Below are positions 1-6,687 of a stretch of DNA of 64,000 nt, piece by piece (positions within the stretch are counted from its first letter, which is position 1; the number at the start of each line of letters is the position of its first letter). The notes under the pieces were generated by a model, which was not told the DNA's origin, did not search any database, and saw nothing but the letters and a program-made list of their open reading frames with translations. Position numbers and translations under genes: made by a program. This DNA comes from CAUZIZ01 sp965218775 (GTDB taxonomy: Bacteria; Acidobacteriota; UBA6911; RPQK01; JAJDTT01), in NCBI GenBank assembly GCA_965218775.1, contig CBDCLS010000005.1, forward strand, positions 372,001 to 436,000, given 5' to 3'.

Positions 1-349
1 TCAAGGCCGAGGTTAAGGACCGTGGACGGTCTATGGGATGCCCAAATCGCTCTCCGCTTTTTTGACCAGTTCGTTGAGCAGTTATTCGCCGTATTGATTT
101 GGTTCTTGGCGGGCTTGGGCTGCCTAGGAATTGTCGTTTCCCTTCTGCTCCTATCTCTATCTCAGGGGGCCTCCCCTTGCGGCCATCAACGGACGCGCGG
201 CTTGGCTCCAAAGTCTGGCCTCTCTGAACCGGTCTCAGAGGTTTCACCAATACCTAGGAACGAGCGGCAAAGAAAGTCAGCATAACGCATCCGATCCTCG
301 GTAACGGTGTCCTCAGAACTTTGACTCTCTTGGACCTCGGAGGCTAAAG
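1..349. other. Left edge; one weak ORF with a membrane segment
   Basis: An open frame at 22-285 (+) starts with GTG and has one hydrophobic stretch at about residues 18-48, followed by a polar low-complexity tail. It has no clear ribosome binding site and I do not recognise it. It could be the tail of a membrane-protein gene cut by the window edge, or a chance frame. The stretch from 286 to 349 leads into the peroxidase gene; I see no clear promoter there. Confidence 0.2.
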
Positions 350-1384
350 ATGAGCGATCACCTCAATTTGCGAACCCTACGCGCGGGAGTGACTGTGGTG
401 CTCGCCAGCATCGTCCCTTTTCTGGCGAGCTCGCCGATCTCCGAGGAGCTCTGGCGGCCCAAAATTCCCCTGGGACTCGACCTCTATCTGCCCGTGCCTG
501 AAGACAATCCTCTCACGAGAGAGAAGGTGGAGTTAGGACGCAAGCTCTTTTTCGACCCCCTCCTTTCTCGGGACCAGACGCTCTCTTGTGCCGGCTGCCA
601 CGATCCCGAGCGGGCATTCACCGATGGGCGGGCAATCAGCGAAGGCGTCTTTGAGAGAAAAGGTACTCGGAGTGTGCCCACGCTTGTCAATCGCGGCTAC
701 GGGCGTGCCTTCTTCTGGGATGGCCGCATCTCGAGCCTGGAAGAGCAGGTGCTTCAACCCATTCAGGACTCCAAGGAGATGGATATGACTCTCGAGGAAA
801 TCCTGACAAGATTGAAGAAAGAGGAAGATTACCGCCAAGGGTTTCGGGAAGCTTTCCGAACCGAGGCCAACTCCGAGGGCATAGCCAAGGCCCTGGCCAG
901 CTATGTTCGCACCCTTTTGTCGGGTCATTCGCGCTTTGATCGTTACGTCAATGGCGAGCGTGAGGCCTTATCGGAGGACGCCCGCCAGGGGCTTGAAATC
1001 TTTCGAGGCAAGGGAAACTGCACGGCCTGCCACGTAGGCCCCAACTTCACCGACGAGAGATTCCACAACACGGGGGTGGCCTGGAAAAACGGCCGGTTCA
1101 TGGATTCTGGACGGTTCCTGGTGACCGGCCAAGAAAAAGATCAGGGCGCCTTCAAAACCCCCACTCTGCGCGAGATCGCCCGCACCTCTCCTTACATGCA
1201 CGACGGCAGCCTCAAGAGCCTCAAGGATGTCATCAAGTTCTACGATCGTGGCGGCAGCCCCAATCCCTCGCTCGACCCGGACTTAAAACCTCTCCGTCTT
1301 ACTCAACGGGAAAAATGGGCGCTGAAAACTTTTCTGAAGAGCCTAAGTGGTCACATTCGCGAAGGCGAAGGGGAAAAGGATTAG
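350..1384 (+). CDS. MauG/cytochrome c peroxidase-like di-heme protein (copy 1)
   Basis: A predicted exported di-heme c-type cytochrome of the bacterial CCP/MauG family, 344 residues, the usual family size. An N-terminal hydrophobic stretch (about residues 11-28) should send it to the periplasm. Two heme-binding sites are visible, CAGCH at 80-84 and CTACH at 224-228. The conserved PYMHDG block around residue 283 supplies the usual Met near the C-terminal heme. Known members reduce peroxide or oxidise a partner protein or small molecule. No partner is visible here, so the substrate is unknown. A second family member lies at 9002-9943, on the same strand and on the far side of the two-component locus. 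The family call is secure; the exact reaction is not. Confidence 0.93.
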   Translation: MSDHLNLRTLRAGVTVVLASIVPFLASSPISEELWRPKIPLGLDLYLPVPEDNPLTREKVELGRKLFFDPLLSRDQTLSCAGCHDPERAFTDGRAISEGVFERKGTRSVPTLVNRGYGRAFFWDGRISSLEEQVLQPIQDSKEMDMTLEEILTRLKKEEDYRQGFREAFRTEANSEGIAKALASYVRTLLSGHSRFDRYVNGEREALSEDARQGLEIFRGKGNCTACHVGPNFTDERFHNTGVAWKNGRFMDSGRFLVTGQEKDQGAFKTPTLREIARTSPYMHDGSLKSLKDVIKFYDRGGSPNPSLDPDLKPLRLTQREKWALKTFLKSLSGHIREGEGEKD

Positions 1385-1446
1385 ACGCGAGCGCAAGGGC
1401 CCAGAAAGACCCGAAATGAGGTGGGCTGATCGAGGAGGAGCTTGCA

Positions 1447-1911
1447 ATGCATTGGATTTCAAGAATTGCTTATCTGGGAACCTTTTTAGGAGTGTTGTTC
1501 TTAAATAATTCTTTTGCACAGGTATCTATTACCAATGTTGGCCTCGCTCCTGAAACAGCTGGCTTCGACTTCTTTGACGCGCAGGGGAACCTCGTGGCCT
1601 TTCTTGTTCTCGAGGGTGGAACGGACTTGAACGGAGATGGAGACGGGGACGATTTTGTGCTTCACGTCTTCGATGCATCGAGTGGGACGACTACCAATGT
1701 CGGCCTGGATTCGAACAACCCTCAATTGCAGGGGAACCTCGTGGCCTTTTCTAGCGGTGAGCGACAGGGGATAGGAGGTATACGCAGCAGGCCTGTGCGC
1801 TTGACTGGCAAGGTGATCCTGGCGGATGGCCCGAGACCCTCTCGTGGACCCCGAAAAGCCGTACTTCGACAGATGTGTGGTATGAAATCCGAGATAACTG
1901 ACTGTTCATGA
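1447..1911 (+). pseudogene. 5' end of a secreted repeat/propeller-type protein, truncated
   Basis: A good Shine-Dalgarno (GAGGAGG) precedes the ATG. The protein starts with a convincing signal peptide ending near SFAQ at residue 25. A repetitive region follows with NVGL and GNLVAF units and an Asp/Gly-rich acidic loop (around residues 60-68), as in secreted beta-propeller-like proteins. Only about 100 residues of this kind remain. The reading frame then runs into the dispersed repeat that starts near 1826, and the last ~30 residues (RPSRGPRKAVLRQM) are read from that repeat: the same peptide can be translated from the other repeat copy near 18600 on the minus strand. I infer a gene truncated by insertion or rearrangement. 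No 3' half is visible nearby. Confidence 0.6.
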
Positions 1912-2369
1912 GGCACCATGAGGCACTTGTAGTCATCGTCGAGGCCAGAATAGAAGGGCATTACAAAAGGTTTACGGCACTATTAGGATGCCGAACGGAC
2001 GAGGGTAGCTCACCAAATTGAGGATTCTCAGCCAGCAGTAGCAGTCCTCCCGAGAGCCGCCTATGAGCATCGGCCATCCGCGGTTGATAGCCAGAATTCT
2101 AAAAGTTCTCGGGTCGAAGATGACGTCTACTTCAAATCTGAAGCCGCCAGTGCAGCTCGCCGCTGACAGCGCGCAGAAGCTCTCGCTTCTTCAGCCCGAT
2201 TTTGTCCTCTGGTGCTGGGGTATCTCACGGTAACTCCCTTGTATCTATCCCCTATCTGCCTGGTACATTTTTCGCTGTCGAGCAGGTTAAGATCCAATGA
2301 ATCAGTGACTTGAATGCAGACTTCTCGGAACTAATCTTCCATATTTCGATCCCGCGCAGGCATATTCAT
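1826..2369 (+). repeat. Dispersed ~540-bp repeat, copy A
   Basis: This stretch matches 18109-18645 on the opposite strand over its whole length, with substitutions and small indels. Well-conserved blocks include CTCGTGGACCCCGAAAAGCC, AATAGAAGGGCATTACAA and CGGAACTAATCTTCCATATT. Copy B contains an intact 82-codon frame; in this copy the corresponding frame is broken. Both copies lie at the border of a gene end or truncated gene. No terminal inverted repeats or transposase were found, so the nature of the repeat is unknown. The remaining bases to about 2479 hold nothing I recognise. Confidence 0.8.
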
Positions 2370-2479
2370 GTATTCCTACCACAGGTCCAGGCTTTGCGGA
2401 GCAGTCCGGGCAGCTGCAGGCTGGCGATAACTGACTGCCCAGGAGAGGTTTTCGGTGTCGTCACAAAAAAAATTTGCGC

Positions 2480-2501
2480 TTTCATGACATTTTCGTGACA
2501 T
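2480..2501 (+). promoter_or_regulatory. Putative OmpR/PhoB-type response-regulator box before the histidine kinase
   Basis: Two 11-bp direct repeats lie head to tail, TTTCATGACAT and TTTCGTGACAT, 57 bp upstream of the kinase ATG. The same two half-sites bound the six-unit array at 5208-5273 after the regulator gene. An 11-bp phase is how OmpR-family dimers read DNA. A possible -10 element, TAAAAT, lies at 2521-2526. I infer autoregulation of the two-component operon. Confidence 0.6.
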
Positions 2502-2557
2502 CGCGGACCTGGCGAAGCGGTAAAATAGCTTAAGTTTTTTGGCTCTAGGCACACCGT

Positions 2558-4525
2558 ATGAGTCCCCGCGGTCAACGCAAACAAGTTGCTCTGTTCCTGC
2601 TTGCTGTCATCTTTCCGAGTTGTGTCTTGGTTGCCCTCACCCTGCGGATGATTGGCCAGGAACGGGAATTGGCAGAAAAACGCTGGGCCGAGGAAAGGAG
2701 TCGCCTTAGCCATGAAATCGGGCAACAACTTCTGGTTCGGTTGGAAAAAATCAAGCTCGAAGAGATGAGCACACTGGAGAGGCGGACAGAAAAGCATCGA
2801 GAATCCCACGTCAATCCTGAGGTCGTGCTGATGGGTCGTGTGGAAAAGAACCGCCTGGTGCTGCCCTGGGAACTGAGGGGCAGCGGCGAGGAGTTCAAAC
2901 ACTTCTCGAGTGACTCTGAATTTACGCGAAAGGTCCAGCAGGCCCAGGAGGAGGAATTCGTCAGGAAGCGCTTTGCCCGGGCTGCTGAGCTCTACCGAGA
3001 ATCGATGAACGCGTCGCGTTTGCCAGCCCAGGCCGCGTTTGCCCAGCTTTCTCTGGCGCGTGCTCTGGCAAAGTCAGGCCACGGGCGTAAAGCGCGAGCA
3101 CACGGAAAGGAATTGTTGCTTTTGCCCTCCAACGTGATGGACGAACAGGGAATTCCATTGTCCCTTTACGGAGCTGCCCTCTTACTGGAAGAGGGAGTGG
3201 AGCATCAGGCAGTCCTGGAGCGGATCACGAGTGAACTGGAGTCCACGATCCTATTGTCACCCCTCGAATCCTATAACCTGCTCGGCTTAACTGAAACATT
3301 GGTCACATCTGGTCCCGACGCCGACCTCCGCGAGGAAGCCAGGAACATTCGAGAAAGAATACGGATAGAGACCAGGGATTCGGAGCAGGCCCTGGCCCTG
3401 CAAAGGGATTTCTCAACTTTGATCCTGACTGCAAATCGAGGGAGCGAGGTGCAACGTGATGAACCGGTTTGGGTTCCCTATGGAGAGGAAACCTGGTTGG
3501 TGAACCTGTCACCGTCCCTGACAGGATCACAGCCCTGGCTGTTTGCCCTGCGAGCTGACCCGATCTTGACGTCTCTGGCTACAGAGAGTCCACTGTCAAA
3601 AACCTTCCTCGGCAAAATCCACTTCTTTACTGGCGGGGAGATGGAGGGAGAATCGATGGGTCCGAACCTGCCTGGGCTGAAGGTTGCCATGGTAGCGAAC
3701 CAGGACCCCACATTCGCAGGAAACTGGAGTCTTCAGGGCTACTTTTATCTAGCGGCGCTACTGTTGGTTTTAAGCGTGACGCTGTTTGGTGGCTATCTCC
3801 TGTGGAGAGACGTGCGGCGCGAATTGCGTGTGGCGGAGATGCGCTCCCAGTTTGTCTCCAGCGTTTCGCATGAGCTGAAAACACCACTCACAGCGATCCG
3901 GATGTTCGCGGAAACCTTGCGCATGGGCCGTTCCAGGAATCCCCAGACTCAGGAAGAATATTTGGACACAATTGTTAATGAAAGTGAGCGCCTCACACGA
4001 CTGCTGAACAACGTCCTTGACTTCTCCAAGATGGAACGCGGGGACAGGATTTACGATCCCCAGCCGGCTTCGCTGCCCGAAATCGTTCAGGCTGCCGCCC
4101 GGGCCATGCAGTATCCCCTGGCTCAACTGGGTTTCAAGCTGCACCTTGAGGTGGAAGACGGGTTACCGCCGGTTCAAGTGGATCGCGACGCCATTGAACA
4201 GGCGCTTTTGAACCTCCTCACCAACGCCATGAAATATTCGGGTGAGAGCCGGGAAATTGGTTTGCGCCTGAAAACGCAGCAGGGACAGGCCTTAATCCAG
4301 GTGAGTGACCAGGGTGTAGGGATTGATCCCAGTGAACAAACGAGCATTTTTGAGAAGTTTTATCGTGCCTCCACGCCAGAAAACCAGCTTATTCCCGGTA
4401 CGGGGCTGGGCTTACCGCTAGCAGATCATATTGCCAAGGCTCATGGCGGACGCGTGGAAGTACACAGTGCGCCTGGACAGGGCAGTACCTTTTCAATTCA
4501 CCTTCCCATGGAGACTCAAGCATGA
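2558..4525 (+). CDS. Membrane sensor histidine kinase
   Basis: A 655-residue inner-membrane sensor kinase. A first membrane segment lies at about residues 9-31. A long extracytoplasmic region of about 360 residues follows, with helical, TPR-like stretches around 130-220. A second membrane segment lies at about 395-416, and the cytoplasmic catalytic core comes last. The HisKA box SHELKTPL places the phospho-His at 438. The ATPase domain shows the N box (NLLTNAMKY, about 552-560), DQGVGI, FEKFYR and GTGLGLPLA. The stop overlaps the next start in ATGA, so it is translationally coupled to the response regulator. The sensed signal is unknown: there is no PAS domain of the PhoR kind, and the outer region is unlike any sensor domain I can name. 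The upstream 11-bp repeats suggest autoregulation. Confidence 0.95.
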   Translation: MSPRGQRKQVALFLLAVIFPSCVLVALTLRMIGQERELAEKRWAEERSRLSHEIGQQLLVRLEKIKLEEMSTLERRTEKHRESHVNPEVVLMGRVEKNRLVLPWELRGSGEEFKHFSSDSEFTRKVQQAQEEEFVRKRFARAAELYRESMNASRLPAQAAFAQLSLARALAKSGHGRKARAHGKELLLLPSNVMDEQGIPLSLYGAALLLEEGVEHQAVLERITSELESTILLSPLESYNLLGLTETLVTSGPDADLREEARNIRERIRIETRDSEQALALQRDFSTLILTANRGSEVQRDEPVWVPYGEETWLVNLSPSLTGSQPWLFALRADPILTSLATESPLSKTFLGKIHFFTGGEMEGESMGPNLPGLKVAMVANQDPTFAGNWSLQGYFYLAALLLVLSVTLFGGYLLWRDVRRELRVAEMRSQFVSSVSHELKTPLTAIRMFAETLRMGRSRNPQTQEEYLDTIVNESERLTRLLNNVLDFSKMERGDRIYDPQPASLPEIVQAAARAMQYPLAQLGFKLHLEVEDGLPPVQVDRDAIEQALLNLLTNAMKYSGESREIGLRLKTQQGQALIQVSDQGVGIDPSEQTSIFEKFYRASTPENQLIPGTGLGLPLADHIAKAHGGRVEVHSAPGQGSTFSIHLPMETQA

Positions 4526-5199
4526 GCCGTATTCTGGTGGTCGAGGACGATCCGGCCATCCTGCGGGGACTCACCGATAACCTCCGGTACGAGTCTCACG
4601 AGGTCTTGACCGCGACGGACGGGGAAGCGGGGTATGACCTGATCCGGGAAAGGACCCCCGATCTTGTGATCCTGGATTTGATGCTGCCCAAGATGAGTGG
4701 AGATGAATTGTGCCGCCGCGTGCGTGCCGAAGGAGTGAGTACGCCCATCTTGATGTTGACAGCTCGAGGTGAGGAAAAGGACCGAGTCCATGGACTTGAC
4801 CTCGGTGCCGATGACTATGTCACCAAGCCTTTCTCTGTGCCGGAATTACTGGCACGCGTCCGAGCCATTCTGCGCCGTGGATCCTTGAAGAACCTTCCCG
4901 ACCAGCTGCACTTCGACGATGTGGTGGTGGATTTCCAGAGCTATGAGGCACACAAGGGAGACCAACCGCTCAAGATGGCCCGCAAGGAATTCGGCATCCT
5001 GCGCCTGCTGGCAGCTCGCACTGGCCAGGTGGTGACCCGCGAGGAACTCTTGGACGAAGTCTGGGGGTATGAAAACTATCCCAGCACCCGTACGGTTGAT
5101 AATCACATTGCTTCGCTGCGGGCCAAGCTCGAGCAGGATCCTTCTCAGCCAGGCTATCTGTTGACGGTTCACGGTGTGGGCTACAAATTGGTCTATTAA
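4522..5199 (+). CDS. OmpR/PhoB-family response regulator
   Basis: A 225-residue DNA-binding response regulator, full length for the family. The receiver domain (about 1-118) has the acidic pair E8/D9-D10, the phospho-acceptor Asp52 (VILDLMLP) and Lys102 (YVTKPF). The C-terminal half (about 125-225) is a winged helix with the typical RTVDNHIASLRAKLE recognition region. It overlaps the kinase by 4 bp and should be its partner. Eight bases after its stop begins a six-unit array of 11-bp repeats, and a two-unit box with the same half-sites precedes the kinase. Both are the natural candidates for its targets. The family call is firm; calling it a PhoB orthologue would go too far. Confidence 0.96.
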   Translation: MSRILVVEDDPAILRGLTDNLRYESHEVLTATDGEAGYDLIRERTPDLVILDLMLPKMSGDELCRRVRAEGVSTPILMLTARGEEKDRVHGLDLGADDYVTKPFSVPELLARVRAILRRGSLKNLPDQLHFDDVVVDFQSYEAHKGDQPLKMARKEFGILRLLAARTGQVVTREELLDEVWGYENYPSTRTVDNHIASLRAKLEQDPSQPGYLLTVHGVGYKLVY

Positions 5200-5207
5200 A
5201 GATCATC

Positions 5208-5273
5208 TTTCATGACAAGACCCAGACACAAAGTTTACAGAAAACTTACAACCTGCAGACAATTTCGTGACAA
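5208..5273 (+). promoter_or_regulatory. Six-unit, 11-bp-phased response-regulator binding array
   Basis: Six adjacent 11-mers fill the region without gaps: TTTCATGACAA, GACCCAGACAC, AAAGTTTACAG, AAAACTTACAA, CCTGCAGACAA and TTTCGTGACAA. Positions 8-10 are ACA in all six, and most have T(G/T)ACA or AGACA. Constant 11-bp phasing and a TTACA/TGACA core are typical of PhoB/PhoP-type sites (three dimer sites here). The outer two units match the box at 2480-2501. The array ends 59 bp before the original ATG (5333) of the propeller gene. A weak -10-like TAACCT is seen near 5293. Binding by the adjacent regulator is inferred. Confidence 0.7.
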
Positions 5274-5332
5274 CTCCTCACGATCATGGGACTAACCTCA
5301 GGCAGATTGAAACAACCAGCAGGAGGTGAACC

Positions 5333-5353
5333 ATGAAAGTCCTTATCTCAACA
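5333..5353 (+). pseudogene. Severed first seven codons of the TPR/propeller gene
   Basis: An AGGAGG ribosome binding site precedes ATG at 5333, followed by seven codons (MKVLIST). The IS4-family element begins at 5354. If the element and one copy of the 9-bp target duplication are removed, the frame runs on at 6697 and gives a complete signal peptide, MKVLISTVLFLVLGTGTTVA followed by Q. These are the native start and ribosome binding site of the gene at 6685-8793. Confidence 0.9.
5345..5353. repeat. 9-bp target-site duplication, left copy
   Basis: ATCTCAACA directly abuts the left end of the IS4-family element. An exact copy lies at 6688-6696 at its right end. A perfect duplication points to a fairly recent simple insertion. 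Confidence 0.92.
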
Positions 5354-6687
5354 CACTGCTGTCCGGTTTAGATTGTAGAGATCGTCTATAAGTTACATGG
5401 GTATAGTAGGTTGCGACGAGGAAGGGGTGTGACGCATTTGAATTTTCGTGGCTTCTCCTTGGCCCCGTACCCAGACGGTCAGAGGCGTAGTCCAGTCTCT
5501 GGCCATGAACCCAAGACGAACGATTTTTGCCCAGCTGATGGAGGGGATTCACCGGGAACAGTTCCAGCGCTGTGTCGAGCGTTACGGAGGAGACCGCCGG
5601 GTGCGCCGCTTCTCGTGCCGGAACCAGTTTCTGGCCATGGCCTTCGCGCAGTTGACGTACCGGGAGAGCTTGCGGGACATCGAGGCCTGCCTGCGCTCCC
5701 GAAGCGAGCTGCTCTATTCGCTGGGATTTCGCGGGGAGGTGGCCCGCAGCACCCTGGCCGAAGCCAACGAAACACGGGACTGGCGTATCTACGCCGACTT
5801 GGCGCAGAAGCTCATTGTCAAAGCCAGACGCCTGTATGCCAACGAGCAACTCGGTCTGGAGCTGGGGGAGACAGTCTATGCCTTCGACTCGACCACCATC
5901 GACCTGTGCTTGAGCTTGTTTCCCTGGGCCCACTTTCGCAAGCGCAAGGGCGCCATCAAACTGCACACCCTGCTGGACTTGCGGGGTCCGATCCCCACCG
6001 TCATCGAGATCACCCAGGGAAAGTGCCACGACGTCAACCTGTTGGATTCCCTCGTCATCGAGCCCGGTGCCTTTTACGTCATGGACCGGGGTTATCTCGA
6101 CTTTGCTCGTCTGCATGTCGTTCATCAAGCTTGCGCCTACTTTGTGATTCGGGCCAAGAAGAATCTCCGCTTTACTCGCTACACCTCTCGACCCCGGTCC
6201 GATCAGCCCGGAGTTCGCAGCGATCACACCGGGCGCTTGGCCTTGCCAAAATCTCGGCAAGACTATCCAGAGCACTTGCGAAGAGTTCGCTTCTTCGACG
6301 CTCCCACCAACAAATCTCTCGTCTTCCTGACGAACAATTTCACCCTTCCGGCCCTCAGCGTCGCCTCCCTCTACAAACTCCGCTGGCAGGTGGAGCTGTT
6401 CTTCAAGTGGATCAAGCAGCACCTGCGAATCAAGACCTTCTACGGCACCTCCGACAATGCCGTTCGCACCCAGATCTGGATTGCTGTCTGCGTTTACCTC
6501 CTCATCGCAATCCTGAAAAAGGAACTCAAGCTTCCCCAAAGTCTACACAGTATTCTGCAGGTTTTGAGCGTGACCGCATTCGAGAAAGTTCCCATTTATC
6601 AACTACTTATGAGACCTAGCTTGCAGGAAGCCCACAGTCCTAGCTCTAACCAGTTGACTCTATGGGACTTATAACCGGACACTAGTG
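5354..6687 (+). mobile_element. IS4-family insertion sequence, 1334 bp, intact
   Basis: The ends are imperfect inverted repeats: CACTGCTGTCCGGTTTA on the left and, read inward from the right end, CACTAGTGTCCGGTTATA. The element is flanked by the 9-bp duplication ATCTCAACA and carries one transposase gene. It sits in the signal-peptide codons of the propeller gene. Its last three bases are GTG, in frame with the interrupted gene. Confidence 0.93.
5505..6674 (+). CDS. IS4-family transposase (DUF4372 plus DDE domain)
   Basis: A 389-residue DDE transposase that cuts and inserts the surrounding element. The ATG at 5505 (MNPRRTIFAQLM) is preferred over the upstream in-frame ATG at 5448 because related transposases start this way. 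The N-terminal part is the DUF4372-type domain (RYGGDRRVRRFSCRNQFL). The catalytic region shows the first Asp in FDSTTIDLCLSLF, the second in YVMDRGYLDF, and the Glu in the Y-R-E-K signature of YKLRWQVELFFKWIKQ. It stops ten bases before the GTG that can restart the interrupted gene, so translational coupling from the transposase is conceivable. It appears full length and intact. Confidence 0.95.
   Translation: MNPRRTIFAQLMEGIHREQFQRCVERYGGDRRVRRFSCRNQFLAMAFAQLTYRESLRDIEACLRSRSELLYSLGFRGEVARSTLAEANETRDWRIYADLAQKLIVKARRLYANEQLGLELGETVYAFDSTTIDLCLSLFPWAHFRKRKGAIKLHTLLDLRGPIPTVIEITQGKCHDVNLLDSLVIEPGAFYVMDRGYLDFARLHVVHQACAYFVIRAKKNLRFTRYTSRPRSDQPGVRSDHTGRLALPKSRQDYPEHLRRVRFFDAPTNKSLVFLTNNFTLPALSVASLYKLRWQVELFFKWIKQHLRIKTFYGTSDNAVRTQIWIAVCVYLLIAILKKELKLPQSLHSILQVLSVTAFEKVPIYQLLMRPSLQEAHSPSSNQLTLWDL

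Noticed and set aside
22..285. Tail of an FtsX-type permease
   Set aside because: There is one hydrophobic segment, but no conserved PArrA-type ending; not enough to name it.
5343..6539. A 398-codon minus-strand frame over the IS4-family transposase, and a 402-codon plus-strand frame at 5411-6619
   Set aside because: The transposase frame 5505-6674 has all family motifs; the others are shadows.
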